64,000 nucleotides of DNA. Source: Prevotella sp. tc2-28. Its GTDB lineage: Bacteria > Bacteroidota > Bacteroidia > Bacteroidales > Bacteroidaceae. Below are positions 9,408 to 18,048 of this stretch, piece after piece. The stretch covers positions 62,001-126,000 of the forward strand of contig NZ_FNRE01000002.1 in the NCBI RefSeq assembly GCF_900107705.1. The letters are read 5' to 3'. The translations under genes were made by a program, and so were the position numbers. The notes beneath the pieces were generated by a model. That model was given only the letters and a program-made list of their open reading frames with translations. It was not told the DNA's origin and did no database searches. Positions within the stretch are counted from its first letter, which is position 1; each line of letters opens with the position of its first letter.

Positions 9408-9854
9408 TTACTTTTGAACGGGAATCTTCTCTACGCGCTTCTGGTGGCGTCCGCCTTCGAAGGTGGTCTTGAAGAACTCGTCCATGATTTGTTTTGCCGT
9501 GTTGTTGTCGATGAAACGGCCGGGCATAACCAGCACGTTGGCATCGTTGTGCTGACGAATCAGGTGTGCAATCTCCGTGCACCAAGCCAGTCCGGCGCGC
9601 ACACCCTGATGCTTGTTCAGTGTGATGCTGATGCCCTCGCCTGAGCCGCAGATGCCGATACCGGGATATACCTCGCCGCTCTCGATGCCTTCAGCCAGTG
9701 CGTGCCCGAAGTCGGGATAGTCTACTGAAGCATCGCTCCACGTGCCATAGTCCTTGTATGGATACCCGTGCTCCTCCAGATACTGGAGCACATATTTTTT
9801 AAGAGGGTAGCCTGCGTGGTCACAGGCTACTCCTACGGTCTTAACATCTATCAT
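9408..9854 (-). CDS. rpiB: Ribose-5-phosphate isomerase B
   Basis: The 148-residue protein has RpiB landmarks: 'VGVACDHAGYPLK' at the N-terminus, 'DYPDFGHALAEGI', the active-site segment 'GIGICGSGEGISITLNK' with the catalytic Cys, and 'HNDANVLVMPGR'. It interconverts ribose-5-phosphate and ribulose-5-phosphate. Its ATG overlaps the end of the transketolase gene by four bases, so the two pentose-phosphate enzymes are translationally coupled. Confidence 0.95.
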   Translation of the reverse strand: MIDVKTVGVACDHAGYPLKKYVLQYLEEHGYPYKDYGTWSDASVDYPDFGHALAEGIESGEVYPGIGICGSGEGISITLNKHQGVRAGLAWCTEIAHLIRQHNDANVLVMPGRFIDNNTAKQIMDEFFKTTFEGGRHQKRVEKIPVQK

Positions 9855-11866
9855 GCTAATAATTTTTTAACTTGTTCATAAACATTCTGACCTGTGAAGC
9901 CGAGCTTCTCGTCGAGCACCTTGTAGGGAGCAGAGAAACCGAAGCTCTCCAAGCCCCATACGGTACCGTCGGCACCTACCAGGCCTTCCAGGTTGACGGG
10001 CAGACCAGCGGTCAGACCAAACTTCTTCTTGCCAGCGGGCAATACGCTCTGCTGGTACTCCTTCGACTGGCTGCGGAACAGTCCTTCAGAAGGAACGCTG
10101 ACGATGCGTACCTTCACGCCGTCTTCGCGTAACAGCTTGGCACCAGCCTCCAGGGTGGAAACCTCCGAACCGGAAGCCAACAGGATGACGTCGTAGTTCT
10201 CGTCAGAGCCAGCTACGACATAGGCACCCTTCTCTGCCTTGTTGTAGTCGTTGCCCTCGGGCAGCATCTCGATGTTCTGACGAGAGAAGATGAGAGCGGT
10301 AGGTGTGTTGACGTTCTCCATAGCCATGCGCCAGCAGACAGTCGTTTCCTCAGCGTCAGCAGGACGGACAACGAGTACGGAGTTCTTGCCGTGATGGTTC
10401 TTCAGCTTCTCCATCAGACGTATCTGAGCTTCCTGCTCAACGGGCTCGTGAGTAGGACCATCCTCACCAACGCGGAAGGCGTCGTGGGTCCAGATGAACT
10501 TCACGGGCAGCTCCATCAGGGCAGCCATACGAACGGCAGGCTTCATATAGTCAGAGAATACGAAGAAGGTACCGCAGGCAGGGATAACACCACCATGCAG
10601 TGCCATACCGATACAGCAGCAAGCCATTGTGAGCTCGGCAACACCGGCCTCGAAGAAAGCACCGCTGAAGTCGCCACGAACGAGGTCTTTGGTCTTCTTC
10701 AGGAATCCGTTGGTATTGTCAGAGTTAGACAGGTCGGCAGAAGCACAAATCATGTTGGGCACCTGCTCAGCCAGCTGACCCAGAACGGCAGCAGAGGCGC
10801 TACGGGTAGCAGAGCCAGCCTTCTGTTCAACCTTGCTCCAGTCAATCTTCGGAGCCTTGCCGCTGAACCATTCCTCCAGCTGCTTGGCCTGTACGGGATG
10901 TCCCTTGGCCCACTCAGCCTTTTCGGCATAGCGCTTGGCTACAATCTGCTTCAGCTCCTCACGGCGTTTAGCATACAGTTCCTGTACCTCGGGGAATATC
11001 TGGAACGGATTCTCAGGATCGGCACCCAGGTTCTTCATCGTGTTGATATAGGCGTCGCCACCGAGTGGTGCTCCGTGGGTAGCGCAGTTGCTCTCGTAAG
11101 AGCTGTTGTCAGCCTTGCGGGCACCCTTACCCATCACGCAATGTCCGATAATCAGGCTGGGACGCTCTGTTTCTTTCTGGGCATTCTTGATGGCTTCGCG
11201 GATTTGGTCGACGTCGTTACCGTCGATCTTCTGCACATACCATCCCCATGCCTCGTATTTCTTGGCGGTATCCTCGCTGGTCACCACTTCTGTCTTGGTA
11301 GATAGCTGGATATCGTTGGCGTCGTAGAACATGATAAGGTTATCGAGTCCCAAGTTACCGGCAATACGACCGGCACCCTGTGAGATTTCCTCCTGAACGC
11401 CACCGTCAGAGATGTATGCGTAGATAGTCTGGTTCATCACGTTGCCCAGGCGAGCCTTCAGGAACTTGGCTGCGATGGCGGCACCTACGGCGAAGGTGTG
11501 ACCTTGTCCCAAAGGACCTGAGGTATTCTCAATGCCGCGCTCGATTTCGCGCTCAGGGTGACCAGGTGTTACGGACCCCCACTGGCGCAGGTTCTTCAAG
11601 TCTTCGAGTGTGAATTTGCCGATGAGGGCGAGTTGGCTATAGAGCATTGGAGCCATGTGACCGGGATCCAGGAAGAAACGGTCGCGACCTTCCCATGCGG
11701 GGTTCTCGGGGTCGTAAACCAGGAATTCACTGTACAGGGTGTTAATGAAATCGGCACCACCCATAGCACCACCGGGGTGTCCAGACTTTGCCTTCTCAAC
11801 CATCGAGGCAGCAAGGATTCGGATATTATCCGCTGCCTTGTTCATGATTTTGTTGTCGTTAGTCAT
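9851..11866 (-). CDS. tkt: Transketolase
   Basis: The 671-residue protein has the thiamine diphosphate site 'GHPGGAMGGAD' near residue 30, the 'GDGxxxEG'-type segment as 'SDGGVQEEISQGA', the second half with 'FEAGVAELTMACCCIGMALHGG' and 'HDAFRVGEDGPTHEPVEQ', and a typical C-terminal domain. It moves two-carbon ketol units in the pentose phosphate pathway. Length is normal. The start at 11866 (MTNDNKIMN) is taken; a Met at codon 8 is an alternative. AT-rich DNA lies upstream. Confidence 0.96.
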   Translation of the reverse strand: MTNDNKIMNKAADNIRILAASMVEKAKSGHPGGAMGGADFINTLYSEFLVYDPENPAWEGRDRFFLDPGHMAPMLYSQLALIGKFTLEDLKNLRQWGSVTPGHPEREIERGIENTSGPLGQGHTFAVGAAIAAKFLKARLGNVMNQTIYAYISDGGVQEEISQGAGRIAGNLGLDNLIMFYDANDIQLSTKTEVVTSEDTAKKYEAWGWYVQKIDGNDVDQIREAIKNAQKETERPSLIIGHCVMGKGARKADNSSYESNCATHGAPLGGDAYINTMKNLGADPENPFQIFPEVQELYAKRREELKQIVAKRYAEKAEWAKGHPVQAKQLEEWFSGKAPKIDWSKVEQKAGSATRSASAAVLGQLAEQVPNMICASADLSNSDNTNGFLKKTKDLVRGDFSGAFFEAGVAELTMACCCIGMALHGGVIPACGTFFVFSDYMKPAVRMAALMELPVKFIWTHDAFRVGEDGPTHEPVEQEAQIRLMEKLKNHHGKNSVLVVRPADAEETTVCWRMAMENVNTPTALIFSRQNIEMLPEGNDYNKAEKGAYVVAGSDENYDVILLASGSEVSTLEAGAKLLREDGVKVRIVSVPSEGLFRSQSKEYQQSVLPAGKKKFGLTAGLPVNLEGLVGADGTVWGLESFGFSAPYKVLDEKLGFTGQNVYEQVKKLLA

Positions 11867-12015
11867 AATTAATAATTAATAAAGTATGTTAGTCCTATAA
11901 AGTCCTATTTTGAATTGCACTTGCAAATGTACAAAAAAAAAACCTTATTGCAGTCGTTTTTCATGATATTTTAATGTAAAGTAACGAAAAGCGAAATAAA
12001 TGAAACATTTTATAT

Positions 12016-12054
12016 CAAAAAAGCAGGGGAAGTACACTGCTGCACTTCCCCTGC
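12016..12054 (-). terminator. Intrinsic terminator after uxaB
   Basis: A perfect 11-bp stem (GCAGGGGAAGT at 12023-12033 with its complement at 12044-12054) is followed, on the reverse strand, by a run of six T. It ends transcription from uxaB before tkt. Confidence 0.8.
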
Positions 12055-12071
12055 CTGATGGCTATGCTTTT

Positions 12072-13514
12072 TTAAAGAATGGTCTTGACGGCCTCCAACA
12101 TACCCTTCTCCTGGATAATGTCGAGGAACTGCTTAACCATAGCGTTCAGTCCCTGAATCTTGTTCAGGTCTTCCTGCCAGATGAATTCTGCGCCCAGAAC
12201 ACCGTCTGCCACCTTCTGCGTATCGCCGGTAGCCCACAGGTCTTTCAGCAGATCCATAATCTTCTGGTCGTCGTTTGGAACAATCTCCACACCGTCGGCA
12301 CGCTTGCCACCCTTGTAGTAGGTGATGATGGCAGCCAGACCGAATACCAAACCCTTAGGCAGTTCGCCCTTGCGCTCCAGGTAGGTCTTCACGCCGGGCA
12401 GGTCGCGAGCCTGGAACTTGGGGAATGAGTTGAGCATGATGCTCGTTACCTGGTGGTCTACGAACGGGTTGTCGAAGCGCTCCAGTACGTCGCCGGCAAA
12501 CTTCTCCAGCTCTTCCATCGGCAGGTCAAGGGTCTGCATCAGCTCTTCAAACTGTACCTTGTGAATGTATTTTGAGATAACCTCATGGTTGCAGGCGTCA
12601 CGAACGATGTTGACTCCGCTCAGGAAGGCAACAGGGCTCAGTACGGTGTGCGGGCCGTTCAGCAGGGTAACCTTACGCTTGTGGTAGGGTTCCTCTGAAG
12701 GTACGAACAGCACGTGCAGTCCGGCTTTGTCTGCAGGGAATTCCTTGGCAACTTCCTTAGGTGCCTCGATGACCCAGAGGTGGAAGTTCTCGGCCTGTAC
12801 GACGAGGTTGTCGCGATAGCCCACCTTCTCCTGAATCTCGGCAATCTCCTTGCGGGGGAAGCCCGGTACGATACGGTCTACCAATGTAGCATATACACCG
12901 CAGCACTCGTCGAACCACTTCTTGAAGGCAGCGGGCAACTGCCACAGCTCGATGTACTTATTGATGCAATCCTTCAGCACGTGGCCGTTGAGGAAAATCA
13001 ACTCGCATGGGAAAATGATAAGTCCCTTCGTGGGGTCACCGTTGAAGGTCTGCCAACGACGATACAGCAGCTGCACGAGCTTGCCGGGATAACTTGAAGC
13101 GGGCTTGTCCTCGAGCTTGCAGGCGGGGTCGAAGGCGATACCAGCCTCGGTAGTGTTTGAAATGACGAAACGAATCTCGGGCTGGTCAGCCAGTGCCATG
13201 AAGGCGTCGTTCTGAGAGTAGGGGTTCAGTGCGCGGCTGATGACGTCGATGCGCTCAAGGGTGTTCACGGGCTTGCCGTTCTCACGTCCCTGCAGGTTGA
13301 CATGATACAGGCAGTCCTGGCCGTTCAGCCATTCTACCATACCCTTGTCAATGGGCTGTACAACAACTACTGAACCATTGAAATTGGTTTTCTGGTCCAT
13401 GTTCCAGATAATCCAATCAACAAACGCACGGAGGAAGTTACCCTCACCAAACTGAATCACCTTTTCAGGCATCACGCTCTTCGGAGCGAAATTTTTGTTT
13501 AACGGTTTCAACAT
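12072..13514 (-). CDS. uxaB: Tagaturonate reductase
   Basis: The 480-residue protein belongs to the mannitol dehydrogenase-like, NAD-dependent family. The N-terminal Rossmann segment reads 'VIQFGEGNFLRAFVDWIIW'. The middle has 'ISNTTEAGIAFDP' and 'LIIFPCELIFLNG', and the C-terminal domain has 'LLNGPHTVLSPVAFLSG'. UxaB reduces tagaturonate to altronate in galacturonate catabolism. The closely related fructuronate reductase is the alternative, but 'KLVQLLYRRWQTF' and 'IFPCELIxxNG' fit UxaB better. It stands alone with its own terminator; no uxaA or uxaC is in the window. Confidence 0.85.
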   Translation of the reverse strand: MLKPLNKNFAPKSVMPEKVIQFGEGNFLRAFVDWIIWNMDQKTNFNGSVVVVQPIDKGMVEWLNGQDCLYHVNLQGRENGKPVNTLERIDVISRALNPYSQNDAFMALADQPEIRFVISNTTEAGIAFDPACKLEDKPASSYPGKLVQLLYRRWQTFNGDPTKGLIIFPCELIFLNGHVLKDCINKYIELWQLPAAFKKWFDECCGVYATLVDRIVPGFPRKEIAEIQEKVGYRDNLVVQAENFHLWVIEAPKEVAKEFPADKAGLHVLFVPSEEPYHKRKVTLLNGPHTVLSPVAFLSGVNIVRDACNHEVISKYIHKVQFEELMQTLDLPMEELEKFAGDVLERFDNPFVDHQVTSIMLNSFPKFQARDLPGVKTYLERKGELPKGLVFGLAAIITYYKGGKRADGVEIVPNDDQKIMDLLKDLWATGDTQKVADGVLGAEFIWQEDLNKIQGLNAMVKQFLDIIQEKGMLEAVKTIL

Positions 13515-13629
13515 TTTACTTGTATTTTTGTAATAGTTTGTTTTTAATATGCTGCAAAGTTAGTGATTATTTCTGAAATATGTTCTATTTTATATTGAAA
13601 TATTACGTTAACGTTTGCAAATATCCCTA

Positions 13630-14934
13630 TTATTGATGCATCAGGTATTGCTTGAAGTCGGCAAAGTCCTTGCTCATCTCCACACTTTGCTTCTCACCGT
13701 CCATAAAGGCACGAAGACGGGCTGGTATCTCGATGTCAGCACCCAGAATGGCATCCACCTTCTCTTTGAACTTAGCCGGATGGGCGGTCTCGCAGAACAC
13801 GCCAATTTCACCTTCTTTTAGTCCTTCTTTTAGTGCGCGATAGCCGCAAGCGCCGTGAGGATCAAGTATATAGCCCGTTTCGTTATAGCATTGGCGCATG
13901 GTCTCGGCTATCTGTTCGTCGCTATAGGTAGCACCACTGATGAGCTGGCTGATGCGTGCATGCGACTTGCCGTACAGGTCGTAGATGCGTGCGAAGTTCG
14001 AGGGGTCGCCTACGTCCATGGCGTTGGCTAGCGTCTGTACACTCGGCTTCGGGTTGTACTGACCGGTCTGCAGGTAGTTGTAGAACACGTCGTTGGCATT
14101 GTTGGCGGCTATGAAGCGGTCGATGGGTAGTCCCATCTCATGTCCGAACAGAGCGGAGCAGATGTTGCCGAAGTTGCCTGAGGGCACACACATCACGAGT
14201 TTGTTGCCGTTCAGTTTTTCCTTCATGCGGGCGTACGCGTTAAAATAATAAAAGGACTGGGGCAGGAAGCGGGCTACATTGATGGAGTTGGCTGATGTCA
14301 GCTTCATGTGCTTGTTCAGTTCGTCGTCCATGAATGCCGACTTCACCAGTGCCTGACAGTCGTCGAACACACCATCCACCTCGATAGCCGTGATGTTCTG
14401 ACCCAGCGTCGTGAATTGGCACTCCTGGATGGGACTTACCTTGCCCTTCGGATAGAGTACGTAGACATGGATGCCCTCAACACCCAGGAATCCGTTGGCT
14501 ACTGCCGATCCTGTATCGCCGCTGGTGGCAACAAGTACGTTTACCAATCCTGATTTTCCTGATTTGCCGATGAAATATCCCAGCAGTCGCGCCATGAATC
14601 GTGCGCCGACATCCTTGAAGGCGAGGGTAGGGCCGTGAAACAGTTCCAGCGAGTAGATGTTGTCCGTGACCTTGACTACCGGACAGTCGAAGCTCAACGT
14701 GTCATAGACAATGTCTTGTAGTGCATCTTCGTCAACATCTTCACCGAAGAAATTACTGGCCACGTTATAAGCAATGTCCTGAAACGACATGTTGCTCATA
14801 TTCTCGAAGAAAGCCTTCGGCATCTTCTCGATACGCTCCGGCATGTAAAGTCCGCGATCCTCTGCTAGTCCTTTCACCACCGCTTTCTCCAGACTGGCAA
14901 GCGGTGCTTTTCCATTTGTGCTGTAATACTTCAT
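13630..14934 (-). CDS. thrC: Threonine synthase
   Basis: The 434-residue PLP enzyme has the N-terminal 'MKYYSTNGKAPLASLEKAV', the PLP-lysine segment 'FHGPTLAFKDVGARFMARLL', the phosphate loop 'VATSGDTGSAVANGF' and the conserved 'VPSGNFGNICSALFGHEMG'. It converts O-phosphohomoserine to threonine in the cytoplasm. Length is normal. In many Bacteroidales thrA and apgM lie just upstream, but here no such genes are adjacent. Confidence 0.95.
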   Translation of the reverse strand: MKYYSTNGKAPLASLEKAVVKGLAEDRGLYMPERIEKMPKAFFENMSNMSFQDIAYNVASNFFGEDVDEDALQDIVYDTLSFDCPVVKVTDNIYSLELFHGPTLAFKDVGARFMARLLGYFIGKSGKSGLVNVLVATSGDTGSAVANGFLGVEGIHVYVLYPKGKVSPIQECQFTTLGQNITAIEVDGVFDDCQALVKSAFMDDELNKHMKLTSANSINVARFLPQSFYYFNAYARMKEKLNGNKLVMCVPSGNFGNICSALFGHEMGLPIDRFIAANNANDVFYNYLQTGQYNPKPSVQTLANAMDVGDPSNFARIYDLYGKSHARISQLISGATYSDEQIAETMRQCYNETGYILDPHGACGYRALKEGLKEGEIGVFCETAHPAKFKEKVDAILGADIEIPARLRAFMDGEKQSVEMSKDFADFKQYLMHQ

Positions 14935-15162
14935 AAGTTCTTCAAAAAATGTTTGTGCAAAATTAATGCAAATCCGTCAAATAACCAAATTAATGACGAA
15001 TAATTTGAAAACAATTTCCGTGGAGACCGTGTTGCCTAATGCGATGATTCCATTTTGTAAAGATCTATGCTATGACAGTTCCACATCTAAAAGACTGTAA
15101 TTGCTCGCCCATCACGTCTTTCATTACCTCAAACACATGAACACCAAAGAGCCGTAGGTAAA

Positions 15163-15762
15163 CTAAATATGGTCTTGCTTAGCGATGACCCATCGGTAAA
15201 GGTTGCAGCCCGCAAAATTACCCAGCACCTCAGCAATATATACAATCAGCAAATCAATGCTGTACAGCTCTGGAACGGCCAGAAAATAAAAGGCGTCAGC
15301 AACGGAGTGGGCAAAGCCACAGAGGATGAAGACAGGGACGCCGAAGAGTAGGGGAAGGAATTTCCCTTCGCGCCCGAATTGGACGGCTGTGGTCATGATG
15401 AAACCGCATCCTATGGCGAGCAGGAAGCAGGCAAGGGGGCCTTTTGCCAGTCTGGACTGAACGATAGCAAGGTCGGGAGGCAGTATGTCGGGCTGGGCAT
15501 AGGTACATGCCAGGGCAGTAAGTGCACAGCCCACGATATTACCGATAAGCACGGCTCCAAGCATAGACCAGTCGCCCTTGGCACGGATAAAGCCGGCAGT
15601 GCCTGTATAGAGCTTCAGTTTGTAATGGACGACGGCAAGGAGGCCGAAAGCGAATAATACGGCACCTGCAACACCGCCAACACGGAGGTTGACAACACAG
15701 CCTATAGAGATACATATGCCTGCAATAATGGCTGAACGTAGAATGGCTATTTCCTGTTTCAT
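15163..15762 (-). CDS. Formate/nitrite transporter family channel (short form)
   Basis: The 199-residue membrane protein has about six hydrophobic segments and FNT-like signatures: 'SAIIAGICISIGCVVNL', 'GAVLFAFGLLAVVHYKLKLYTGTAGF', 'MLGAVLIGNIVGCALTAL', 'AIGCGFIMTTAV' and 'GFAHSVADAFYF'. FNT pentamers conduct formate, nitrite or hydrosulfide. It is shorter than FocA (about 280) because the loops and tail are reduced, a form I associate with Bacteroidetes and Firmicutes. The substrate cannot be told from sequence alone. The gene is solitary. Confidence 0.8.
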   Translation of the reverse strand: MKQEIAILRSAIIAGICISIGCVVNLRVGGVAGAVLFAFGLLAVVHYKLKLYTGTAGFIRAKGDWSMLGAVLIGNIVGCALTALACTYAQPDILPPDLAIVQSRLAKGPLACFLLAIGCGFIMTTAVQFGREGKFLPLLFGVPVFILCGFAHSVADAFYFLAVPELYSIDLLIVYIAEVLGNFAGCNLYRWVIAKQDHI

Positions 15763-15828
15763 GGGTGCAAAGTTACGAAAAAAATCCTGAAATATATGTG
15801 TAACATCGGATTCATATTGTTTTGATGT

Positions 15829-16539
15829 TTAGTGTTTCAATGTCATGATCTTCGTAGGACAGGCCAGCGTACACTTACCACATTTCAGACAGTCTGGATC
15901 GAGATAGCCTATTTCCTGTCCACGACTGTCGTAGGGCGTGAGTTGCATCGGACAGACACGGGCACAGCTCTTGCACTTCATCTGACAGGCACTCGAAACA
16001 TGGATGTTTGTAAAAACCTTGGGCAGCGGTGCTTTCTTGGGAGCCACCCAGCGGGAGATAGTTCCCATCGGACAGAACGAGCACCAGGTGCGTGGCGCAT
16101 AGATGAAACTCAGCGTAACGCCGACAATGGTAGTCACCACGATAATCGTCCAGAACACACGCCCAATGCCACCCCACATTGCCAATCCGCCTTCGCTCCA
16201 GGGAACGGTGAATGTTAGCTGGATGCCAAACATGCTGAAGATAAAGAACACCATGAACAGGCGGAAGCCAAACGTACGCACGAATGCCGGTATCGGCTTG
16301 TGGGGTGAGTATTTCGATAGCAGACGATCGTACATGTTGCCGCGAGGACACACATGTCCGCACCACCAGCGCCCTTTCCAGATGCTGGTCATCACGGGAC
16401 CAATCATGCAGATGAGTGCGATGAGTCCTATGACAGGATAGAACCATCCGACGATGATATACGCGATGATGATCCAATAGAGGTTTAATCCTGGTGTCGC
16501 AAAGTGCCGATGGAAGTTCTTTTTCTGTTGCATAATCAT
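15829..16539 (-). CDS. NapH/CcoG-like membrane 4Fe-4S ferredoxin
   Basis: The 236-residue protein has several membrane segments in the first 150 residues and four cysteine clusters. Two are CxxxCP motifs in the membrane part (CGHVCPRG, CSFCPMGT). Two are 4Fe-4S ferredoxin motifs near the C-terminus (CQMKCKSCARVCP and CLKCGKCTLACP). This is the architecture of NapH/YccM/CcoG-like electron carriers. The partner is unknown, as no oxidoreductase is adjacent. The FNT gene lies 66 bases downstream on the same strand. Confidence 0.75.
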   Translation of the reverse strand: MIMQQKKNFHRHFATPGLNLYWIIIAYIIVGWFYPVIGLIALICMIGPVMTSIWKGRWWCGHVCPRGNMYDRLLSKYSPHKPIPAFVRTFGFRLFMVFFIFSMFGIQLTFTVPWSEGGLAMWGGIGRVFWTIIVVTTIVGVTLSFIYAPRTWCSFCPMGTISRWVAPKKAPLPKVFTNIHVSSACQMKCKSCARVCPMQLTPYDSRGQEIGYLDPDCLKCGKCTLACPTKIMTLKH

Positions 16540-16596
16540 TTTTTGTTCATTTTACTAATATTTCGGCAAAGTTACAAAAAATAGAATTATTATTAT

Positions 16597-16604
16597 TACC
16601 TTTG
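16597..16604 (+). promoter_or_regulatory. -7 box in front of a decayed gene
   Basis: TACCTTTG lies 31 bases before the ATG of the 21-codon remnant at 16636. Confidence 0.45.
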
Positions 16605-16635
16605 TCCCAAGTTTTAACGAAATATTAGGAATCAC

Positions 16636-16701
16636 ATGAGTGAGTTTCGCGAAATGAGGCGCAAGCGCCGGCAGCTTTCTGAGGAAGAGAGCATTTTCTA
16701 A
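16636..16701 (+). pseudogene. N-terminal stub of a pyridoxamine 5'-phosphate oxidase-like gene
   Basis: Twenty-one codons followed by TAA read MSEFREMRRKRRQLSEEESI-F. The segment 'F-R-x-M-R-R-K-x-R-x-L-S-x-E-E' is the usual start of Bacteroidetes NimA-like/PPOX flavoproteins, which are about 150-170 residues. The downstream 110 bases show no continuation in any frame. The promoter survives, so the gene body was deleted or replaced. Confidence 0.5.
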
Positions 16702-16811
16702 CAATCATCCTTCACGTCGTTGTGTAATTACTTTAATAGCCACTATACCGCCACTTTTGAAATGACAAAGATATAATCGTCAGGCAACAAAGCCACCTGC
16801 GCTCGTTGCCT

Positions 16812-17219
16812 TTACAAAGTATCAGGAAGCGGCGTCGATTTGCGGTATCCCATTCCGGTGATGTGGCAAATCAGGACGCCGTCCTGGTTTTCTACGCGTA
16901 CTTCCACCGATGGAATCTTATGATGGTCCGACACGAATACGGCTTCGGCTCGTAGCGTGTCGCCTTCATGAGCACTGGCAACGAACATGATGGAATTGCT
17001 GATGCCGAAAGTGAGTTGACCGGCATGGTTCATCAGTGCCGCAATAGCCAGGTCTGCCAAGGTAAACAGCGCACCTCCTTGGCATACATTGCCGCCGTTC
17101 AGGTGGTCTTTGGTGACCGTCATCACCGTCACAGCATGATGGTTGTCAGCCTCTGTGATACGACAGCCTGTAGCAGCAGCGAAGCGGTCGGTCTGATTAA
17201 GTGTTTCTTTGATGTCCAT
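16812..17219 (-). CDS. PaaI-type hotdog thioesterase
   Basis: The 135-residue protein shows the hotdog fold of PaaI-family acyl-CoA thioesterases. The active-site helix reads 'HLNGGNVCQGGALFTLADLAIAALMN' (about 39-64), where the family has 'N..G..HGG..F.LAD.A', followed by the strand 'TFGISNSIMFVASAHEGDTLRAEA'. The usual HGG reads QGG, a common variant. Substrate unknown. It is 11 bases downstream of the B3/4 gene and is probably co-transcribed with it. Confidence 0.8.
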   Translation of the reverse strand: MDIKETLNQTDRFAAATGCRITEADNHHAVTVMTVTKDHLNGGNVCQGGALFTLADLAIAALMNHAGQLTFGISNSIMFVASAHEGDTLRAEAVFVSDHHKIPSVEVRVENQDGVLICHITGMGYRKSTPLPDTL

Positions 17220-17230
17220 ATCCCTATAGG

Positions 17231-17896
17231 TTAATACATATGATACTGTCCGCCGTCACTCTGAGCATATTTGCGTAGCAGTTCTTGAATGTACTGCGCA
17301 TTCTCCTCCACACGCTGTTTGTTGCCATCGTAGCCGTTGATGAGCACTACTAGATGCCGTGTGTCCATCGTCATCTTGGTGCGCTCATGATCGCTGGTAG
17401 GGGTGCCGACACCTCCTTCGGCATCGCGATATACAGGCAGGCCGTGGATGTTTATTAGCCCGCGTCCGATACCTTCATAGGGCTCACCTTCACGTCCTAT
17501 TCCCAGGGTCAGCGTGTCGCCCACAAACCTGTCGGCATCAAAACCGCCAATGCTGTAGCCGTAGGCAATGGATGCCAGGTTAACCAAATCGACCAGGGTG
17601 TCGCGCTGATACAGTTCTTTTCCTTGGAGCAGACGGCGGATGAGCGCCTCTGAAGCAGGACGATAGCGTGAGGGGTCCTTTCCGCAAGCCTTATAGATTC
17701 GACGCGTGGCAGATATGCTGGTCATGTCCTTCAGCGTCTCTGTGGTCAGCTCTTGGCGGAAGCGAGCGCCCAGCTGTTCTATCTCTTGCCAAAGAGGTTC
17801 GCAATACGGGGTGTTGACAACAGAAGCTTCAATGCAAGCACCAACAAATTCAGGGCACACGGCTCCAATCTCAGGGGAAACAACGACTTTCATCAT
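17231..17896 (-). CDS. B3/4 domain protein (PheT B3/B4-related)
   Basis: The 221-residue protein matches the stand-alone B3/4 domain of phenylalanyl-tRNA synthetase beta: 'SATRRIYKACGKDPSRYRPASEALIRRLLQGKELYQRDTLVDLVN' and 'SIGGFDADRF'. Free-standing versions are thought to bind tRNA or amino acids; function is not proven. It heads a two-gene transcript with the thioesterase. The start at 17896 (MMKVVVSPEIG) gives normal length. Confidence 0.75.
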   Translation of the reverse strand: MMKVVVSPEIGAVCPEFVGACIEASVVNTPYCEPLWQEIEQLGARFRQELTTETLKDMTSISATRRIYKACGKDPSRYRPASEALIRRLLQGKELYQRDTLVDLVNLASIAYGYSIGGFDADRFVGDTLTLGIGREGEPYEGIGRGLINIHGLPVYRDAEGGVGTPTSDHERTKMTMDTRHLVVLINGYDGNKQRVEENAQYIQELLRKYAQSDGGQYHMY

Positions 17897-18008
17897 CGCA
17901 ATTGTTTAGTTATATTGATCAATTTGTCTAATTTTTGCAAAAGTACAAAAAATCGTTCGTAATTGACATGTTTTTCCGAAAAAAGTTGGACGTTAGCATA
18001 ATTCTGTT

Positions 18009-18016
18009 TAATTTTG
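18009..18016 (+). promoter_or_regulatory. -7 promoter box of the M13 peptidase gene
   Basis: TAATTTTG lies 32 bases before the ATG at 18049. A TTGG about 20 bases upstream could serve as -33. Confidence 0.5.
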
Positions 18017-18048
18017 TACCCTATTTATGCAAATAATCTGATAAAAAT

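Noticed and set aside
10391..11305. Long open frame of 304 codons antisense to transketolase
   Set aside because: It mirrors the strongly biased codons of tkt on the other strand, and its translation resembles no protein.
14935..15162. Possible small gene or RNA between thrC and the FNT gene
   Set aside because: No start, promoter box or stable hairpin stood out in these 228 bases.
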